Below are positions 16,896-25,342 of a stretch of 64,000 nucleotides of DNA, in pieces. How positions within the stretch are numbered: position 1 is the stretch's first letter; each line of letters starts with the position of its first letter. Source of the DNA: Acidimicrobiales bacterium (GTDB lineage: Bacteria > Actinomycetota > Acidimicrobiia > Acidimicrobiales > SZUA-35). The notes beneath the pieces are model-generated. The model was not told the origin of the DNA and did not search any database. It saw only the letters and a list, made by a program, of their open reading frames with translations. The position numbers were made by a program, and so were the translations under genes. The DNA is taken from the NCBI GenBank assembly GCA_020630065.1, contig JAHDCC010000005.1, positions 62,001-126,000 on the forward strand, read 5' to 3'.

Positions 16896-17810
16896 TTAGC
16901 CAGCTAGTGGGGTTAACCAGCGCTTACTCAGCGGATGTTCGTCGGCTAAAACTGCGTTAGATAACGCAGTTAGTTGTTGTGAAATCGGTCCGGGGGCCTC
17001 GAAACGTTGGGAGTCGAGCTGACAGACCGGCATCACAACCTTGTTAGTAGATGACAAGAAAACCTCGTCGGCCTGTTGGACTTCAGACCACACGACCGGC
17101 CGCACGTCGATCACAATGTTCTCTGATTCTGCGATGTCAAACAACAAACGCCTGGTGATGCCATCGAGGACCGTGTCGAGAGGCGGGGCGATCAGACGCC
17201 CATCCGAGACGACGATACAACTCAATGATGAAGATTCGGCGAGATCACCGCTGGCGGTCTTAAACAGAATCTCGTCAAATCCTTCTTCGACTGCTTTGAG
17301 TTTATGTCGGATGCCTGGGGTGTAGCTGGCTGCGACTTTAAGGCTCGGAGGCAAAACAGAATTTGGGATTTTCGGTCCCGGAGCGGATTGGACCTTGATC
17401 GGAGTCAACGGCTGCGAACGATCACTTTCCGGGTCGATGGGAACTGACGCAACAAAAATGGTTGGCCTGGTGGTTGCCGGCAATACCCCGTTGGCCTCCT
17501 CGACCCAGGAGGCAACAAGTTTTATGGTTCCCGTGTTGCCATTCGCAGCAACAACTTCAGCTACCACGGCCGAGAGCCGCTCTGCCGTGGCCTGGTGCTG
17601 CATTCCCATCAGCTCCATCGAGCGAATAAAGCGAACGACGTGCTCACGCAAACCAACGGCGCAGGCGCCCCGGCTTGTTTGTTCGACCCGAAGAACATCA
17701 AACACTTCAGATCCACGGTGCGCTGCGTGTGATAGCACATGAACGGTCGCTTCACCGTATGGGATTAGCTGACCGTCTCGCCATATCATCTGCTCTTGAT
17801 TGTTTGTCAC
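16896..17810 (-). CDS. class IV aminotransferase
   Basis: PLP enzyme of the branched-chain/D-amino-acid aminotransferase and aminodeoxychorismate lyase family. Features: MIWRDGQLIPYGEATVHVLSHAAHRGSEVFDVLR, a Lys in LPPSLKVAASYT at the Schiff-base position, and SGDLAESSSLSCIVVSDGRLIAPPLDTVLDGITRRLL. I choose GTG 17810; a TTG at 17843 would overlap menE and adds a tail absent from relatives. A PabC domain is already fused to PabB at 40.5 kb, so an amino-acid transaminase is the more likely role, perhaps for branched-chain amino acids. It is divergent from menE. Confidence 0.82.
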   Translation of the reverse strand: MTNNQEQMIWRDGQLIPYGEATVHVLSHAAHRGSEVFDVLRVEQTSRGACAVGLREHVVRFIRSMELMGMQHQATAERLSAVVAEVVAANGNTGTIKLVASWVEEANGVLPATTRPTIFVASVPIDPESDRSQPLTPIKVQSAPGPKIPNSVLPPSLKVAASYTPGIRHKLKAVEEGFDEILFKTASGDLAESSSLSCIVVSDGRLIAPPLDTVLDGITRRLLFDIAESENIVIDVRPVVWSEVQQADEVFLSSTNKVVMPVCQLDSQRFEAPGPISQQLTALSNAVLADEHPLSKRWLTPLAG

Positions 17811-17836
17811 GTGGCTTAGTCTAGAGCCGACGTTGG

Positions 17837-18979
17837 ATGCCAACCAGGGTTATGCTCAACAGCGTGGTTTCTCTTGTCGCCATCGCTGTCCCGCCTGGCC
17901 CCGCCTTCGTCGATGCCATCAGACGCGTGTGGGATGGGGGTGATGCGTTCTGTGTTTTGGATCCTCGGCTACCAAAGCCTGAAGCAGACGCAGCTATAAA
18001 GGCTCTTGGCGTTGACTTGATTCTTGATGATGATGGCCTCACCACGCTGTCAACGTTTGGATCACCTGCCGATCCGCTCTTGCCCGGTGATGCTCTGGTG
18101 ATGGCCACTAGCGGGTCGACGGGTCATCCAAAAGCGGTGGTCCATACCCATTCGAGTATCAACGCATCAGCGATAGCAACCAGTGCCGCTATCGGCGCCC
18201 AACCAGACTCAGATACATGGCTGGCCTGCCTCCCCCTTTCGCATATCGGTGGACTGTCGGTGGTTCTCAGAGCCTTGCATACTGACACACCGGTCGAAAT
18301 ACACTCTGGGTTCGACGTCACCGACGTTGAACAAGCCGCTCGAAACGGAGCGACACTAGTTTCACTGGTCACCAGGGCGTTACGCCAGATCGATTCAAAA
18401 CTATTTCGTTCCATCTTGATAGGTGGCGCTGCGCCACCGGCGAGCCGTCCGTCGAATGTGATCGCAACCTACGGGATGACAGAAACCGGCTCAGGAATCG
18501 TCTATAACCGCACCCCGATCGATGGGGTAGAAATAACGTTCGACGACGATGATCAAATCCTTCTTCGAGGCCCGATGCTGTTTAGGGCCTACCGTGGCGG
18601 CCAGACGCCAATAGATGACCAAGGCTGGTTCGAAACCGGCGACTTTGGACGGCTGGGGCCTGACGGCGCGCTCATCGTCGATGGTCGAGGCGGAGACGTG
18701 ATCATCTCGGGGGGTGAAAAAGTTTGGCCAGCAAGGGCAGAAGCCCTTCTGCGCTCTCTGCCAAATGTGTCTGATGCCATGGTCGTCGGTGAGCGCCACC
18801 CGGAATGGGGGCAACAAGTTGTCGCCCACGTTGTATCTGCGGGAGGCGAACCGCCTTCGTTGGAACACATCCGTGAGCTGGTCAAACTCGAATTGCCGCC
18901 TTGGTATGCTCCTAAAAAGCTTTTGCTGGTAGACGATCTGCCTAAAACAGCAAACGGGAAACTAAGACGCCCACGCTAA
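17837..18979 (+). CDS. menE: o-succinylbenzoate-CoA ligase MenE
   Basis: ANL-superfamily adenylating enzyme that makes o-succinylbenzoyl-CoA for MenB. Motifs: P-loop VMATSGSTGHPKAVVHTH, LPLSHIGGLSVVLRAL, the adenylate motif ATYGMTETGSG, WFETGDFGRLGPDG, the hinge VDGRGGDVIISGGEKVWP and the C-terminal LPKTANGKLRRPR with the catalytic Lys. At 380 residues it is shorter than most acyl-CoA ligases, as is common for MenE in actinobacteria. The men context supports the substrate. The start ATG lies 26 bases from the divergent aminotransferase start. Confidence 0.93.
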   Translation: MPTRVMLNSVVSLVAIAVPPGPAFVDAIRRVWDGGDAFCVLDPRLPKPEADAAIKALGVDLILDDDGLTTLSTFGSPADPLLPGDALVMATSGSTGHPKAVVHTHSSINASAIATSAAIGAQPDSDTWLACLPLSHIGGLSVVLRALHTDTPVEIHSGFDVTDVEQAARNGATLVSLVTRALRQIDSKLFRSILIGGAAPPASRPSNVIATYGMTETGSGIVYNRTPIDGVEITFDDDDQILLRGPMLFRAYRGGQTPIDDQGWFETGDFGRLGPDGALIVDGRGGDVIISGGEKVWPARAEALLRSLPNVSDAMVVGERHPEWGQQVVAHVVSAGGEPPSLEHIRELVKLELPPWYAPKKLLLVDDLPKTANGKLRRPR

Positions 18980-19000
18980 CCGTCGATGGCGTTGACCAAC

Positions 19001-19031
19001 TCCATATTGGTTGTATATCAACCAATATGGA
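19001..19031. promoter_or_regulatory. perfect 13-bp palindrome before the nucleotidyltransferase
   Basis: TCCATATTGGTTG (19001-19013) and its exact complement CAACCAATATGGA (19019-19031) flank TATAT. The element lies 21 bases after menE and eight bases before ATG 19040. As DNA it is a strong operator candidate; as RNA a 13-bp hairpin would mask the start region. AT content and absence of a U-tract argue against a terminator. Confidence 0.6.
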
Positions 19032-19039
19032 ACCATACT

Positions 19040-19870
19040 ATGTCCCCTATGGACACAACGTTAGTAGTGATGGCAGCGGGGCTTGGAAGCCGATTCGGTG
19101 GTGTCAAACAGTTAGCCAAAGTTGGGCCGAACGGAGAAGCGTTCCTGGATCTGTCGATCAAAGACGCTATCACCGTTGGGTTTACCGACGTAGTCATGAT
19201 CGTCCGAAGCGACATCGAACAAGATGTACGTGACCACATCGAACAACAACACTCAGACTTGACGTTCTCGTACGTTCGCCAAGACGATTTTGGTCCTCAA
19301 CGCCAGAAACCGTGGGGTACCATGCACGCAATCCTAAGCGCAGCAAAAGTGATTGAGAATCCGTTTTGTGTCATCAACGCAGACGACTACTACGGCCTCA
19401 CCTCGTTCAAGCTGGCGTTTGAGCGGCTGTCGGAGGTTTCACTAACCTCGTCTGCGACCGTTGCCTTTGAGATGGGGAACACACTCCCTCCTACCGGGTC
19501 TGTAAGCCGAGGAGTCTGTGAAGTAACTGATGGCAAGCTACTGGCTGTAACCGAAGCAGAAACTTGTGAGCGGCTGGCTGACGGGACGATCACGGCAGAT
19601 GGGACAGTCGTGGCCAGCGACACTCCGGTTTCTATGAATATGTGGTGTTTCCATCATGAATCGCTAGAACCTTTTCACGACCGATGGCTGGACTTCTATG
19701 AACAACGGGGTGACGAGCCGAAGGCTGAATGCCAGCTTCCAACCGTCGTGAGCGAGCTTATGAGCGCCGGGCAAATGACCGTCGACGTGGTTTCGTCACC
19801 TGAGCAATGGATCGGCATCACCAATCCTGAAGACCTCGAACTCGCAAGAGCAGCGCTAGCCGACCGCTAG
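19040..19870 (+). CDS. NTP-transferase-family nucleotidyltransferase
   Basis: A 276-residue GT-A fold protein. The N-terminus LVVMAAGLGSRFGGVKQLAKVGPNGE is the pyrophosphorylase signature (G-x-G-x-R-x2-K), and VINADDYYG carries the metal-binding Asp. It resembles sugar-1-phosphate nucleotidyltransferases, with the C-terminal EQWIGITNPEDLELARAAL as in sugar-nucleotide enzymes. I choose ATG 19040 because the signature then starts at residue 6; an ATG at 18986 would place the palindrome inside the gene. The sugar or alcohol substrate cannot be read from the sequence. Confidence 0.82.
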   Translation: MSPMDTTLVVMAAGLGSRFGGVKQLAKVGPNGEAFLDLSIKDAITVGFTDVVMIVRSDIEQDVRDHIEQQHSDLTFSYVRQDDFGPQRQKPWGTMHAILSAAKVIENPFCVINADDYYGLTSFKLAFERLSEVSLTSSATVAFEMGNTLPPTGSVSRGVCEVTDGKLLAVTEAETCERLADGTITADGTVVASDTPVSMNMWCFHHESLEPFHDRWLDFYEQRGDEPKAECQLPTVVSELMSAGQMTVDVVSSPEQWIGITNPEDLELARAALADR

Positions 19871-19922
19871 ACACCTCGGTTCGGCACGTTCAGACGAAGC
19901 GTCGCTAGACGGTGTGGCACCG

Positions 19923-20972
19923 TTAGACAGTTATGTCTTGATGTGTGTCAGGGGCTGGTTGGTTCTGGTCATCGCCATCGACGAGATCCGGCTCAGATGG
20001 GTTTTGAGATAAGCGGAAACCGAACGTGTCGATTAGTTTGGTTCGTACCCTGTTACGAATCCGCGGGTACCTGTCCCCGCTAAATGCCCAGACCGCTCCG
20101 GCCGCGAACACCCATCCCAACAAAATGTCAAACAGGTAATGTTCCGACGTTATGACCAACGTGATGGCCATAACAAACGGGAACAGAAAAAGGATTGGCC
20201 GGGACCACTTAGCTCGTGGCCAGATCATCAACGTAAAGAACAGCGAATAGCCGGCATGTAACGACGGAAGCGCGGCGACCGGGTTTGAGACCGCACGGCC
20301 TTTGTCTAGCAGTGACTCTGCCCAGGTGACACTCAGGATTCGCCATCCGTTACCAACGGTGCGGGTGCTTTGATCGACATCGGGGATCAAACCCTCTTCA
20401 CCCGCTAGCCATGGCGGTGTGGTCGGAACCAGAACGTAAATCAACAAACCAGCGAAGGTGAGTAGAAAAAAGGTGTCACGGAACCGGTAGAACCGCTCTT
20501 TGTTCTTTAGCCAAAGAACAGCCGAAGTCAGGTATGGGAGCAGAAAATGGGTGGCGTAGGTTACCGAGAATACACCTTCGTACCAGTAAGCTGTCGGGTA
20601 ACTGCCTTTAGGGGTGGTCGGTATCCATTCCCTCAACGTCGGGGTGGCGTAACATCCACATAAATACTGGTCAGCCACGATCGGTAGCTGCGTTTGGATC
20701 GGCATCCCGAGGTCGTCTGCGGCTCCCCTGGTGAAGTCGTAGAGAACCATTAACACGACAAATGGCAACCAGTTCAATACGGTGACGGCGGCCTTTCGCC
20801 AGTCGCGGCCAGCGGTGAGGACCAGTAAACATATACAAATCAGGCTGACGATTTGTTCACGTTCAGATGGGAGACCTCGAAAGTAGTAAAAGGCACCCAG
20901 AATCAGAGACGCGACGACGATACGTTCAGTCGGCAAATCCCGCAGAGATCTTCCAGGATGAACAATGTTCAT
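19923..20972 (-). CDS. PAP2-superfamily membrane phosphatase/phosphotransferase
   Basis: A 349-residue membrane protein with about six to seven hydrophobic segments. The PAP2 motifs are recognisable: VSNPVAALPSLHAGYSLF (motif 2, His) and ITSEHYLFDILLGW (motif 3, His and Asp), with an extended region between motifs 1 and 2. The long N-terminal part and PTTPPWLAG loop resemble the inositolphosphotransferase/AUR1-like branch, so a role in transferring phosphoinositol or dephosphorylating a lipid is plausible. The last 45 residues are acidic and disordered. It stands alone. Confidence 0.83.
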   Translation of the reverse strand: MNIVHPGRSLRDLPTERIVVASLILGAFYYFRGLPSEREQIVSLICICLLVLTAGRDWRKAAVTVLNWLPFVVLMVLYDFTRGAADDLGMPIQTQLPIVADQYLCGCYATPTLREWIPTTPKGSYPTAYWYEGVFSVTYATHFLLPYLTSAVLWLKNKERFYRFRDTFFLLTFAGLLIYVLVPTTPPWLAGEEGLIPDVDQSTRTVGNGWRILSVTWAESLLDKGRAVSNPVAALPSLHAGYSLFFTLMIWPRAKWSRPILFLFPFVMAITLVITSEHYLFDILLGWVFAAGAVWAFSGDRYPRIRNRVRTKLIDTFGFRLSQNPSEPDLVDGDDQNQPAPDTHQDITV

Positions 20973-21061
20973 CCTATGTTTGTATCAGGTTTAGACCCCG
21001 GTTACCGGTCGCTTACGCTCAATGAAACGAGACATAAACCCGCCAAATCGGTCGATTTACG

Positions 21062-22564
21062 TTATCTGCTGACCGTCGGATCGGTTTGGGTTACACGGGT
21101 ACGAATCGTATAAACGCTGTCTCCGGACAAGACGGCGCCTCGAGAGAACAGGCGTCCAAACTGCCAGTTGGAAAGGCCAAGCTCAGGTTTCGACAATGCG
21201 TACTGGCCGTCCACCCAACGGGTAAACCCGTTGCCGACAAATGGGGCGTCGATAGAAGACCAGAAGCTGTCTTGTTCGGCTGTGTCGTCAGAAATGAGAC
21301 TGACCGTAAACCGGGGTGATTGGGCGTTAAAAAGTTCGATCGCTTCGGATACTGAATCGACTAGCACCAAGGTGATTTCGGGAGAATTTTCCCATTCCCA
21401 TTCATCTCCCAGTTTGTCCGGGTCGATTACCTGTGCCCGCTGTTCAGATACTTGACCTTCGGCCCGGTCTATCATCACGGTCGCATCAAACCACGATTCA
21501 AGATGACTGTTCTCCGAACCGGCCGCGACATGAAGTTTAGGTTCCGCTCCTCGTGCTTTTGCTGCTTGGGTGAGCCCATCGAGCAAAGCCGGAATGAGAG
21601 TGTCGGCTTCGGAACGTAGAACACAGCACGTGTTTAAGGTATTGCACACTTTACGGTCAAGTGAGTTGGCGACCGACTGTGTCAACACGGACGGATCACA
21701 ACTTTCACCAGTCACCATCCACGCTCCCCCTGTGCCGTGGAGACTAACCGGTATCCCGTTCTGTTGGGCTACTGCACCGAGTTGAGCTACCGCCGCACCA
21801 CTTCCTCGTGCTACCGCTAACGCCAGCCGTGTGTCGCTAAATAATGCCCAACCTGCGCTCCGAGCAGCGCTTTCGACCAACGTGGCCGCACCTGAGGGTA
21901 ATCCTGCTGCCTGCAACGCCGGGTTGAGGGCGTGTTCAACGATGGCTTTCGCTGTGCCCAGCGCGTCTGAGCCGATCCGAAAAACGACCGTATTGCCGCT
22001 ACGAAGAACCCCACAGGCATCGGCGAACACGTTAGGGCGGCCTTCGAAGACAAACCCAACGACACCCAGCCCAGCGCGGCGCTGCTCGACGGTCCAGCCG
22101 TCATGTTCTATTTGGGAGACGACACTATCACGGCTCGATTCGATATCACGCCACATCTGCAGCCCGGAAATCATGTCTTGCCGCATCTTTTCTGAAAGTT
22201 CTAGTCGAGTCGTTGACCGACCTCGACCCTTGGCTCGTTCAACATCTTCGTCGTTTGCGACCTGGATCGGTTTGAATGAGCTGTCGTCACTCAAACGAAG
22301 AGCGAACTCGTCATAAAATCGGCTGATCGCTGCATCGTCGACCGCACCCATTTTGTTGAACGCCCCATAGGCGGAAGCAACAGCGGCCTGTGAGGTGTCC
22401 CATTCGGCCTTCGGAATGTGCAGAAGTGCACCATCAGCGGCGACCACGACCAGACGATCTCCTGGAGTAAACGCTTCAGCTAGTTCGGCAGAGACATGGG
22501 TAACCCGGTTGCCTCCAAAAAGAATCGGCTGATTAGGTTCCAGTTGTTCGAGAAGTTCCATCAT
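21062..22564 (-). CDS. ProA-like glutamate-5-semialdehyde dehydrogenase with N-terminal extension
   Basis: The core matches gamma-glutamyl phosphate reductase: RRAGLGVVGFVFEGRPNVFADACGVLRSGNTVVFR, then DRKVCNTLNTCCVL with the likely catalytic Cys (C307 from this start), and GNGFTRWVDGQYALSKPELGLSNWQFGRLFSRGAV. It is about 500 residues against 415-430 for ordinary ProA, because of roughly 80 extra N-terminal residues (ILFGGNRVTHVSAELAEAF and following). ATG 22564 (MMELLEQ) is preferred over 22588. No proB lies nearby. It may be the cell's ProA or a paralogue acting on another acyl phosphate; divergent from gluQRS. Confidence 0.8.
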   Translation of the reverse strand: MMELLEQLEPNQPILFGGNRVTHVSAELAEAFTPGDRLVVVAADGALLHIPKAEWDTSQAAVASAYGAFNKMGAVDDAAISRFYDEFALRLSDDSSFKPIQVANDEDVERAKGRGRSTTRLELSEKMRQDMISGLQMWRDIESSRDSVVSQIEHDGWTVEQRRAGLGVVGFVFEGRPNVFADACGVLRSGNTVVFRIGSDALGTAKAIVEHALNPALQAAGLPSGAATLVESAARSAGWALFSDTRLALAVARGSGAAVAQLGAVAQQNGIPVSLHGTGGAWMVTGESCDPSVLTQSVANSLDRKVCNTLNTCCVLRSEADTLIPALLDGLTQAAKARGAEPKLHVAAGSENSHLESWFDATVMIDRAEGQVSEQRAQVIDPDKLGDEWEWENSPEITLVLVDSVSEAIELFNAQSPRFTVSLISDDTAEQDSFWSSIDAPFVGNGFTRWVDGQYALSKPELGLSNWQFGRLFSRGAVLSGDSVYTIRTRVTQTDPTVSR

Positions 22565-22658
22565 TCCAGTGTCGCAGCGAGAACGCATTTTTGCTCAACA
22601 GAACCCAATTGGCTGCACGGATGTACCGATTACACACCCATCCGACTACCGTAGGCGC

Positions 22659-23564
22659 ATGCCGACTGGCCGTTTCGCTCCCAGCCCATCGGGTCGTCTC
22701 CACCTAGGCAACCTGCGAACCGCTCTGGTGGCGTGGCTGGCTGCCCGCATTGATGACAGCCCGTTTTACCTACGTTTTGAAGATCTAGGAGCCCGGCAAC
22801 TCGAACACTATGAGTCGCAACTGACCGATCTTACGCGGTTCGGGTTGGACTTCGATGGCGAGCCGATTCGCCAGCTCGATCGGCTCGACTCATATCGAGA
22901 CGCGGTTTCGGATCTTCAGGAACATGGGCTCGTCTATGAGTGTTTTTGTTCCCGCTCAGAGATTCGCCGAGCAGCCTCAGCGCCACACGACACCTTTGCC
23001 GGCTATAGCTATCCGGGGACGTGCCGCGAGTTAACGATGGCTCAGCGACGCTCCAAGATCGCGTCCGGACGTTCACCAGCCCTTCGGATCTTCGCCAATG
23101 GCACCAAGATCCCGTTTGTTGACCAGGTCGCCGGATATCAAGAGTTCGAGGTCGACGACTTTGTGGTGCAACGAAACGACGGCGTCCCGGCCTATCACCT
23201 GGTGGTCGTCGTCGACGATGCTGCACAAGGAGTCGAACAGGTTGTACGGGCCAATGACTTGCTAGAGTCGACGGCCAGACACTTGTTTATCTACCGAACC
23301 CTCGGTTTAGAACCGCCCAGCCACGCCCATGTGCCTCTCGTGCTGTCACCTAGCCGTGAGCGTCTCGCTAAGCGCCATGGAGCGGTGACGTTAGACGATC
23401 AAGAAGCGATGGGGAGATCTCCAGAACAGGTACTGAGCTATCTGGGGTGGACGTTGGGTTTGTGTGACGCAGGCGACGCGGTGGCGGCACGAGACCTACT
23501 CACCGGTTTTGAACTCAGCCGGACACCCACCGACCCTGTAGTGTTGCCGGTCGAAATGGTGTAG
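22659..23564 (+). CDS. gluQRS: glutamyl-Q tRNA(Asp) synthetase
   Basis: Catalytic-domain paralogue of glutamyl-tRNA synthetase that attaches Glu to queuosine in tRNA-Asp. Present are the HIGH-like FAPSPSGRLHLGNLRTALVA, zinc ligands in CFCSRSEI and YPGTC (C-x-C ... Y-x3-C arrangement), FVVQRNDGVPAYHLVVVVDDA, and the KMSKS equivalent RLAKRHGAVTL. There is no anticodon-binding domain, and the length of 301 residues fits GluQRS. The start at ATG 22659 puts the motif at residue 5, as in relatives; an upstream start would overlap the divergent gene. Confidence 0.92.
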   Translation: MPTGRFAPSPSGRLHLGNLRTALVAWLAARIDDSPFYLRFEDLGARQLEHYESQLTDLTRFGLDFDGEPIRQLDRLDSYRDAVSDLQEHGLVYECFCSRSEIRRAASAPHDTFAGYSYPGTCRELTMAQRRSKIASGRSPALRIFANGTKIPFVDQVAGYQEFEVDDFVVQRNDGVPAYHLVVVVDDAAQGVEQVVRANDLLESTARHLFIYRTLGLEPPSHAHVPLVLSPSRERLAKRHGAVTLDDQEAMGRSPEQVLSYLGWTLGLCDAGDAVAARDLLTGFELSRTPTDPVVLPVEMV

Positions 23565-23592
23565 CCAGAACATGTTAGTTACACTTACAGTT

Positions 23593-23682
23593 ATGGCGCT
23601 TTTACTACTTTTACTTATCGCTGTCGGTGTACTAGCAGTGGTTGCGGGCCTTGTAGCGGTTCTGGCTGGCAACGATACGTAG
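23593..23682 (+). CDS. 29-residue single-helix membrane protein (candidate)
   Basis: A short ORF (ATG 23593, stop 23680-23682) encodes MALLLLLLIAVGVLAVVAGL and a further nine residues ending in GNDT, almost entirely one hydrophobic helix. There is no clear ribosome binding site. It lies 28 bases after gluQRS and ends 11 bases before the convergent DUF445 gene. A hydrophobic ORF of this purity is unlikely by chance, but small size limits certainty. It resembles in size the CydX-type subunits, and cydAB is 1.7 kb away, though on the opposite strand. Confidence 0.45.
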   Translation: MALLLLLLIAVGVLAVVAGLVAVLAGNDT

Positions 23683-23693
23683 CTGATTGTCGG

Positions 23694-25046
23694 CTATAGA
23701 AACGCTTGCGATAACGAGTAGATAACGAGACCGGCAACGCCTCCTACGAGTGTGCCGTTGATACGTATGTATTGAAGATCCTTGCCGACCTGCAACTCGA
23801 GTCGCTCCGCGGTCTCCTGGGTATCCCACCGACCAACCGTGGTCGAAATTAGGCCAGCTACTTCATCCCTAAATTGTTCTGCCACATAACTCGTAGCGTC
23901 GAGCACCCATGCGTCTAGCTTTTGTTGAAGTTCGGGGTCGTTTTGTATAGATTTGCCAGCCAATACGAGGGACTCTTGCAGCCGTTGCCGGAGGTCAGAC
24001 TCAGAATCTTCGGCCGCTTCTAACAACGCAGATTTGATGGTATGCCAAAGCGACGCTGACCATGCCCGCACGTCGGGGTGATCCAACAGTTCGGCCTTTA
24101 ACGCTTCCGCTTTTGCTGCTAGTTCAGGCGAGTTACGCAGCTGTTCAGCAAACACAACCGCCCGTTTATTGACGTCGATGCGCATCTCATGGTTCGGTTC
24201 TGCTCCAACATCTGACACGAATTGTTGAACTGCGGTGTATAACTTGTCGAACAGGCGGTCATCGATGGGTTCAGGAACCCACCACGGAGACTCCTCGTCG
24301 AGGCGTTTCCTAAACGATGCACGATTGTCGGCCATAAACGAGGCGAGGGCGTTGAGCACACTTTCTAACAGTCGCTGGTGATGGTCGCCTTCTACTGCGG
24401 CGTCAACCACTCGACCCATCAGCGGCGCAACTTTGAGTTCTTGTGCCCGATCTCGAACCAGTTGTTCGACGCTTGTGGCCACTACGTCATCTTGGAGCAC
24501 TTCGGTAACGCCGCGTATAAGTGCTGCGCTTTGTTCACCCGTTGATGCTGCGTTATCCGGGTTCGTCAGCCAGTCACCGACCCGTCGCCCGATCTGGGCG
24601 CTTCCAAGACGCTCTTGTACAACTTCACGGGTCAAGAAGTTGTCCCGAACGAACGACCCCAAACTCTGACCGATCTGATCTTTGCGTTTTTGAATGATTG
24701 CGGTATGTGGTATCGGTATGCCCAACGGATGCCGGAATAGGGCGGTCACGGCAAACCAGTCGGCGAGGGCTCCGACCATCGCTGCTTCGGCGGTCGCCCG
24801 AACGTAGCCTGCCCAGTGAACGGGCGCTTCGGTCAGGCGGCCTTTCTCGGCTAGCGCAGCAACGATAAATACGACAGCGGCCAGAACAAACAGTCCGGTG
24901 GCTACTAGTTTCATCTGTCTGAGCTGTCGGCGACGATGTTCGTCGTCAAACTGGTCTGGGCCCACTGGCTTTGTTCCCACCCCGTGCTGTTGCAGGTCGG
25001 GGTCTAGTTTCGGTGACTTCACAATAGGCCTCAAGATATCAAACAA
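23694..25046 (-). CDS. DUF445 membrane protein
   Basis: A 450-residue protein with the DUF445 (YjiN-like) layout: a basic N-terminus, one hydrophobic segment at 49-66, the conserved GYVRATAEAAMVGALADWFAVTALFRHPLGIPIPHTAIIQKRKDQIGQSLGSFV block, a long amphipathic helical region, and a terminal hydrophobic helix (NGTLVGGVAGLVIYSLSQAFL). The function of the family is unknown. It lies downstream of cydAB on the same strand but behind a terminator. Confidence 0.9.
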   Translation of the reverse strand: MFDILRPIVKSPKLDPDLQQHGVGTKPVGPDQFDDEHRRRQLRQMKLVATGLFVLAAVVFIVAALAEKGRLTEAPVHWAGYVRATAEAAMVGALADWFAVTALFRHPLGIPIPHTAIIQKRKDQIGQSLGSFVRDNFLTREVVQERLGSAQIGRRVGDWLTNPDNAASTGEQSAALIRGVTEVLQDDVVATSVEQLVRDRAQELKVAPLMGRVVDAAVEGDHHQRLLESVLNALASFMADNRASFRKRLDEESPWWVPEPIDDRLFDKLYTAVQQFVSDVGAEPNHEMRIDVNKRAVVFAEQLRNSPELAAKAEALKAELLDHPDVRAWSASLWHTIKSALLEAAEDSESDLRQRLQESLVLAGKSIQNDPELQQKLDAWVLDATSYVAEQFRDEVAGLISTTVGRWDTQETAERLELQVGKDLQYIRINGTLVGGVAGLVIYSLSQAFL

Positions 25047-25105
25047 CGGTTACACAACCTTTGGATGAGCGATCTCGACCGCTTGGCGGGTTAATCCGAA
25101 AACAA

Positions 25106-25143
25106 CACAACCCAACGCTGGGTTGAGGTAGCGTCGGGTTGTG
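25106..25143 (-). terminator. probable cydAB terminator with an alternative hairpin
   Basis: CACAACCCAACGCT (25106-25119) pairs with AGCGTCGGGTTGTG (25130-25143) with one mismatch. Read on the minus strand, the stem is followed by TTGTTTTC. An alternative 7-bp perfect hairpin (CAACCCA 25108-25114 with TGGGTTG 25119-25125, loop ACGC) is mutually exclusive with it. The element lies 200 bases beyond the cydB stop and 60 before the DUF445 gene. Confidence 0.65.
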
Positions 25144-25342
25144 CCGGGTTTGTGTTTGGTTGGACTACGAACCATAACAGTCCCAACCACCCATTTACCC
25201 TGGGCACAACGCCCCAAATCGACGCCATTTCAACCAAATCAGATAAAATTTCAGGTAGTTATACCCAAATCGTCGATCTCCGTTGACCATGTTTCGACAA
25301 ATGACCCAGCCAAACGAACCCGGATGACACAACAAGCTAGGT
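25144..25342. other. intergenic region after cydB, no feature recognised
   Basis: About 200 bases between the cydB stop and the terminator. It is poor in repeats and I find no convincing ORF or RNA. It is probably the untranslated 3' end of the cydAB message. Confidence 0.4.
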
